A stretch of 7,902 bases of DNA from DASPJQ01 sp035299065 (lineage in GTDB: Bacteria; Bacteroidota; Bacteroidia; Flavobacteriales_D; UBA2798): contig DATGXI010000132.1 of the NCBI GenBank assembly GCA_035299065.1, positions 1 to 7,902 on the forward strand. Direction: 5' to 3'. Below, one piece after another: positions 6,218-7,902 of this stretch. The notes beneath the pieces were generated by a model that saw nothing but the letters and a program-made list of their open reading frames with translations, ran no database searches and was not told where the DNA came from. Made by a program: the position numbers and the translations under genes. Every line of letters begins with the position of its first letter. Position 1 is the first letter of the stretch.

Positions 6218-6640
6218 TTACTCCTGTTTCTGAAGTGTCCACATTGATCTTTTGGTATACTCCACCTCACGAATGAGCATGATGCGTTGCTTGAGGTAAC
6301 CGTCTTTCACTAAAATTAAATACCGAACATCATCAAGCACAGCAAACCATGAAACGTTTCCGTTGCGCTCATCGGTTTCACTTTCCAGTTTCCATTTACC
6401 TTTTGAATCGGCTGTCTCATACGTCATGTCACTGTTCAGGTTCAACCATTCATGTTTCGCCTGGAAGGGATCTTTTTCATTGGCTGTTTTGGCCTTATCA
6501 GCCATTTTTGGACGAATATTTTCTTTGTACGTACCTTTCAACACCGACCATTTACCGGTAAGTAAATTTGCATCGGGCTTTGATTGCGCAGCAACCAAAA
6601 AGCAAAAACAAATAAGTAAAACACTCAGTATTGATTTCAT
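6218..6640 (-). CDS. Small secreted protein, lipocalin-like
   Basis: A 140-residue exported protein. MKSILSVLLICFCFLVAAQS is a clear signal peptide, with cleavage likely after AAQ (19) or the next residue. The mature part begins near LLTGKWSVLKGTY (26-38), the G-x-W strand that opens many lipocalin-like domains. It continues with predicted strands: MTYETADSKGKWKLES, VSWFAVLDDVRYLIL, RIMLIREVEYTKRSMWTL. A single small beta-barrel of about 115 residues fits. I cannot name a ligand, and the lipocalin label rests on the G-x-W motif and the strand pattern. The ATG is at 6638-6640, and the gene follows the TPR-PD40 gene by 31 bp on the same strand, so the two are probably cotranscribed. The stop lies directly against the heptamer hairpin. 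Confidence 0.75.
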   Translation of the reverse strand: MKSILSVLLICFCFLVAAQSKPDANLLTGKWSVLKGTYKENIRPKMADKAKTANEKDPFQAKHEWLNLNSDMTYETADSKGKWKLESETDERNGNVSWFAVLDDVRYLILVKDGYLKQRIMLIREVEYTKRSMWTLQKQE

Positions 6641-6671
6641 GTGCGTTTTATTTTTTAAACATAGCGGAATA

Positions 6672-7902
6672 TTACTTCACCAGGCCAAACACATTGTATG
6701 CACCCAAATCAACTTCGTAAATATCCCTTGCTCCGGTTCCGTCTTTACGCACTGATGAGAAATACGCTTTTTTACCATCAGGTGACAATTTGAAATGTGT
6801 ATCGTCATCAACTGTGTTGATAGGGTAACCCAGGTTTACCGGAGTTGACCAGTTTCCTTCAACAAATTTTGAAATAAAAATATCATACCCGCCCATTGAA
6901 CCATGTCCTTCAGAACTAAAGAACATATACAACCCATCGCCACTCATACATGGTGTAGTTTCGTTATAAGGCGTATTCAAGCGCGAAATGTTTATTGGCT
7001 CACCAATAGCGGCACCGTTGTTCATGGCAATTTTCCAAAGATCAGAACCACCTGCACCTCCGGGGCGCTCGGTAATAAACACCATTTGGTCCATGGCATC
7101 GGGCAAAGTAGGACAAGCATCAAAATACGTAGTGTTCACTGTTTTTGATTTAATGAGCTTACCCAAATTCCATTTGCCTGACTTGCTCATTTTGGAAATA
7201 GCTATGTCACTGCTTTTGGTGAATTTTTCAACGTTATAGGTAACGTACATAATGGTACCATCTTTTGAAATGTAATTACAATTATCAAATTCATCGGTAT
7301 TTACTTTTCCATCAAGTGACTCGGCTTTTTGCCAGCTGCCATTTTCGTCAACCGTACTTGTATAAATATCTTCGTAATACTTATTGTCTCCGGCAAGGTT
7401 TGAACCTGTTGAACTTGGCCTGCGTGAACACAAATAAAATGTTTTTCCGTCAGGACTCATCATAGGCGAATAATCATCCTGGTGGCTGTTAATGTTCTCA
7501 CCCATTTCAACAGGTTTTGCATTAACCGGATTCTTCATCAACTCCATGGCGGTTTTAATTTGTTGTTCATTCAAATCAACCTCGTATTGCTTAATTTCTT
7601 TTTCGTTCAAGGTAGCTTTATACCGGGTAATGGCTTCAAGGGCCTGGTCAAGTTTACCAGCTTTGTGTGATAATTTAGCCAATAAAAAGTCAGCATCCTT
7701 GTTCACTTTTGGATCGGCAGCAAGGGCTTTGGCATGTGCATCAAGTCCTAAATCATATTCAAAAATTTCAAGGTAACATTCGGCCATGCGGTAGTGTGCC
7801 AGGGCGTTGTCCTTGTCCTCGGTTAAAATTTCACGGCACATTTGCAGGGCTCCGCGGTAATCACGCAGGTCAATTTTATCTTTTACCTGTATGAGTTTAT
7901 TC
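6672..7902 (-). CDS. TPR and PD40 beta-propeller protein, 5' end beyond the window
   Basis: The frame is open from the right edge to TAA at 6672-6674, giving the C-terminal 409 residues. A methionine exists at 7839-7841, but helix-forming sequence upstream (KIDLRDYRGALQ) continues the repeat, so the true start is outside. Residues 1 to about 125 are tetratricopeptide-like helices (RGALQMCREIL, ALAHYRMAECYLE, GLDAHAKALAADP, GKLDQALEAITRYK). Residues about 130-400 form a propeller of PD40/WD40-like blades: SPDGKTFYLCSRRP, SKDGTIMYVTYN, MVFITERPGGAGGSDLWK, SGDGLYMFFSSEGHGSMGGYD, SPDGKKAYFSS followed by TGARDIYEVDL. In Bacteroidota this pairing is usually exported and often continues into a carboxypeptidase-regulatory-like and an OmpA-like domain, as in PorE of the type IX secretion system. 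Here the protein ends at AYNVFGLVK, so peptidoglycan anchoring through OmpA is absent. Role unknown; a structural or sensory envelope function is inferred. Confidence 0.85.
   Translation of the reverse strand, partial: NKLIQVKDKIDLRDYRGALQMCREILTEDKDNALAHYRMAECYLEIFEYDLGLDAHAKALAADPKVNKDADFLLAKLSHKAGKLDQALEAITRYKATLNEKEIKQYEVDLNEQQIKTAMELMKNPVNAKPVEMGENINSHQDDYSPMMSPDGKTFYLCSRRPSSTGSNLAGDNKYYEDIYTSTVDENGSWQKAESLDGKVNTDEFDNCNYISKDGTIMYVTYNVEKFTKSSDIAISKMSKSGKWNLGKLIKSKTVNTTYFDACPTLPDAMDQMVFITERPGGAGGSDLWKIAMNNGAAIGEPINISRLNTPYNETTPCMSGDGLYMFFSSEGHGSMGGYDIFISKFVEGNWSTPVNLGYPINTVDDDTHFKLSPDGKKAYFSSVRKDGTGARDIYEVDLGAYNVFGLVK

Noticed and set aside
6363..6755. A 130-codon plus-strand frame spanning the lipocalin-like gene and the end of the TPR-PD40 gene
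   Set aside because: It is antisense to two better-supported genes with a signal peptide and propeller motifs.

Overview
The window looks like ordinary chromosomal DNA from a member of the Bacteroidota. The supporting signs are: AT-rich intergenic spacers with no obvious Shine-Dalgarno sequences, a TAnnTTTG-type promoter element, a secreted TPR plus PD40-propeller protein of a type common in that phylum, an FKBP-type isomerase with a Bacteroidota-like lipoprotein signal (TACGGKK), and a YbaB, MeaB and clostripain-like (C11) set. There is no tRNA, rRNA, insertion sequence, phage gene or CRISPR array. The evidence is motif and domain recognition by eye, so species-level placement is not possible.

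Layout. Positions 1-200 (minus) hold the first 66 codons of a C11/clostripain-like peptidase that runs off the left edge. A roughly 310-bp divergent spacer follows, with a candidate promoter and an inverted repeat. Then comes a NarL/LuxR-type response regulator (512-1171, plus) with no visible kinase partner. From 5310 down to 1232 every gene is on the minus strand. In transcription order they are a two-domain VOC (glyoxalase-fold) protein, YbaB, a terminator hairpin, 5-formyltetrahydrofolate cyclo-ligase, a 54-codon two-helix membrane protein overlapping its 3' end, an unrecognised secreted protein, and the MeaB GTPase 2 bp after it. At 5375-6133 (plus) lies an FKBP-type peptidyl-prolyl isomerase lipoprotein. 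It converges on a lipocalin-like secreted protein (6218-6640, minus). The 84-bp gap between them is filled by an AATTYCG heptamer array (7 direct units, 2 inverted units) that can fold into a long hairpin. The lipocalin-like gene follows, by 31 bp, a TPR-PD40 protein whose 5' end is beyond the right edge.

How the genes fit together. Most are housekeeping or envelope genes and do not form one pathway. MeaB (B12-dependent mutase chaperone) and the cyclo-ligase (folate) are both one-carbon/short-chain acyl cofactor genes, but no mutase is present. The likely transcription units are cyclo-ligase plus small membrane protein, secreted protein plus meaB, and TPR-PD40 plus lipocalin-like protein. I see no convincing undescribed multi-gene system. 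The points most worth a second look are the heptamer array, the overlapping 54-aa membrane protein, the TPR-PD40 protein that stops where a further domain would normally begin, and the metal-ligand pattern in the VOC protein.
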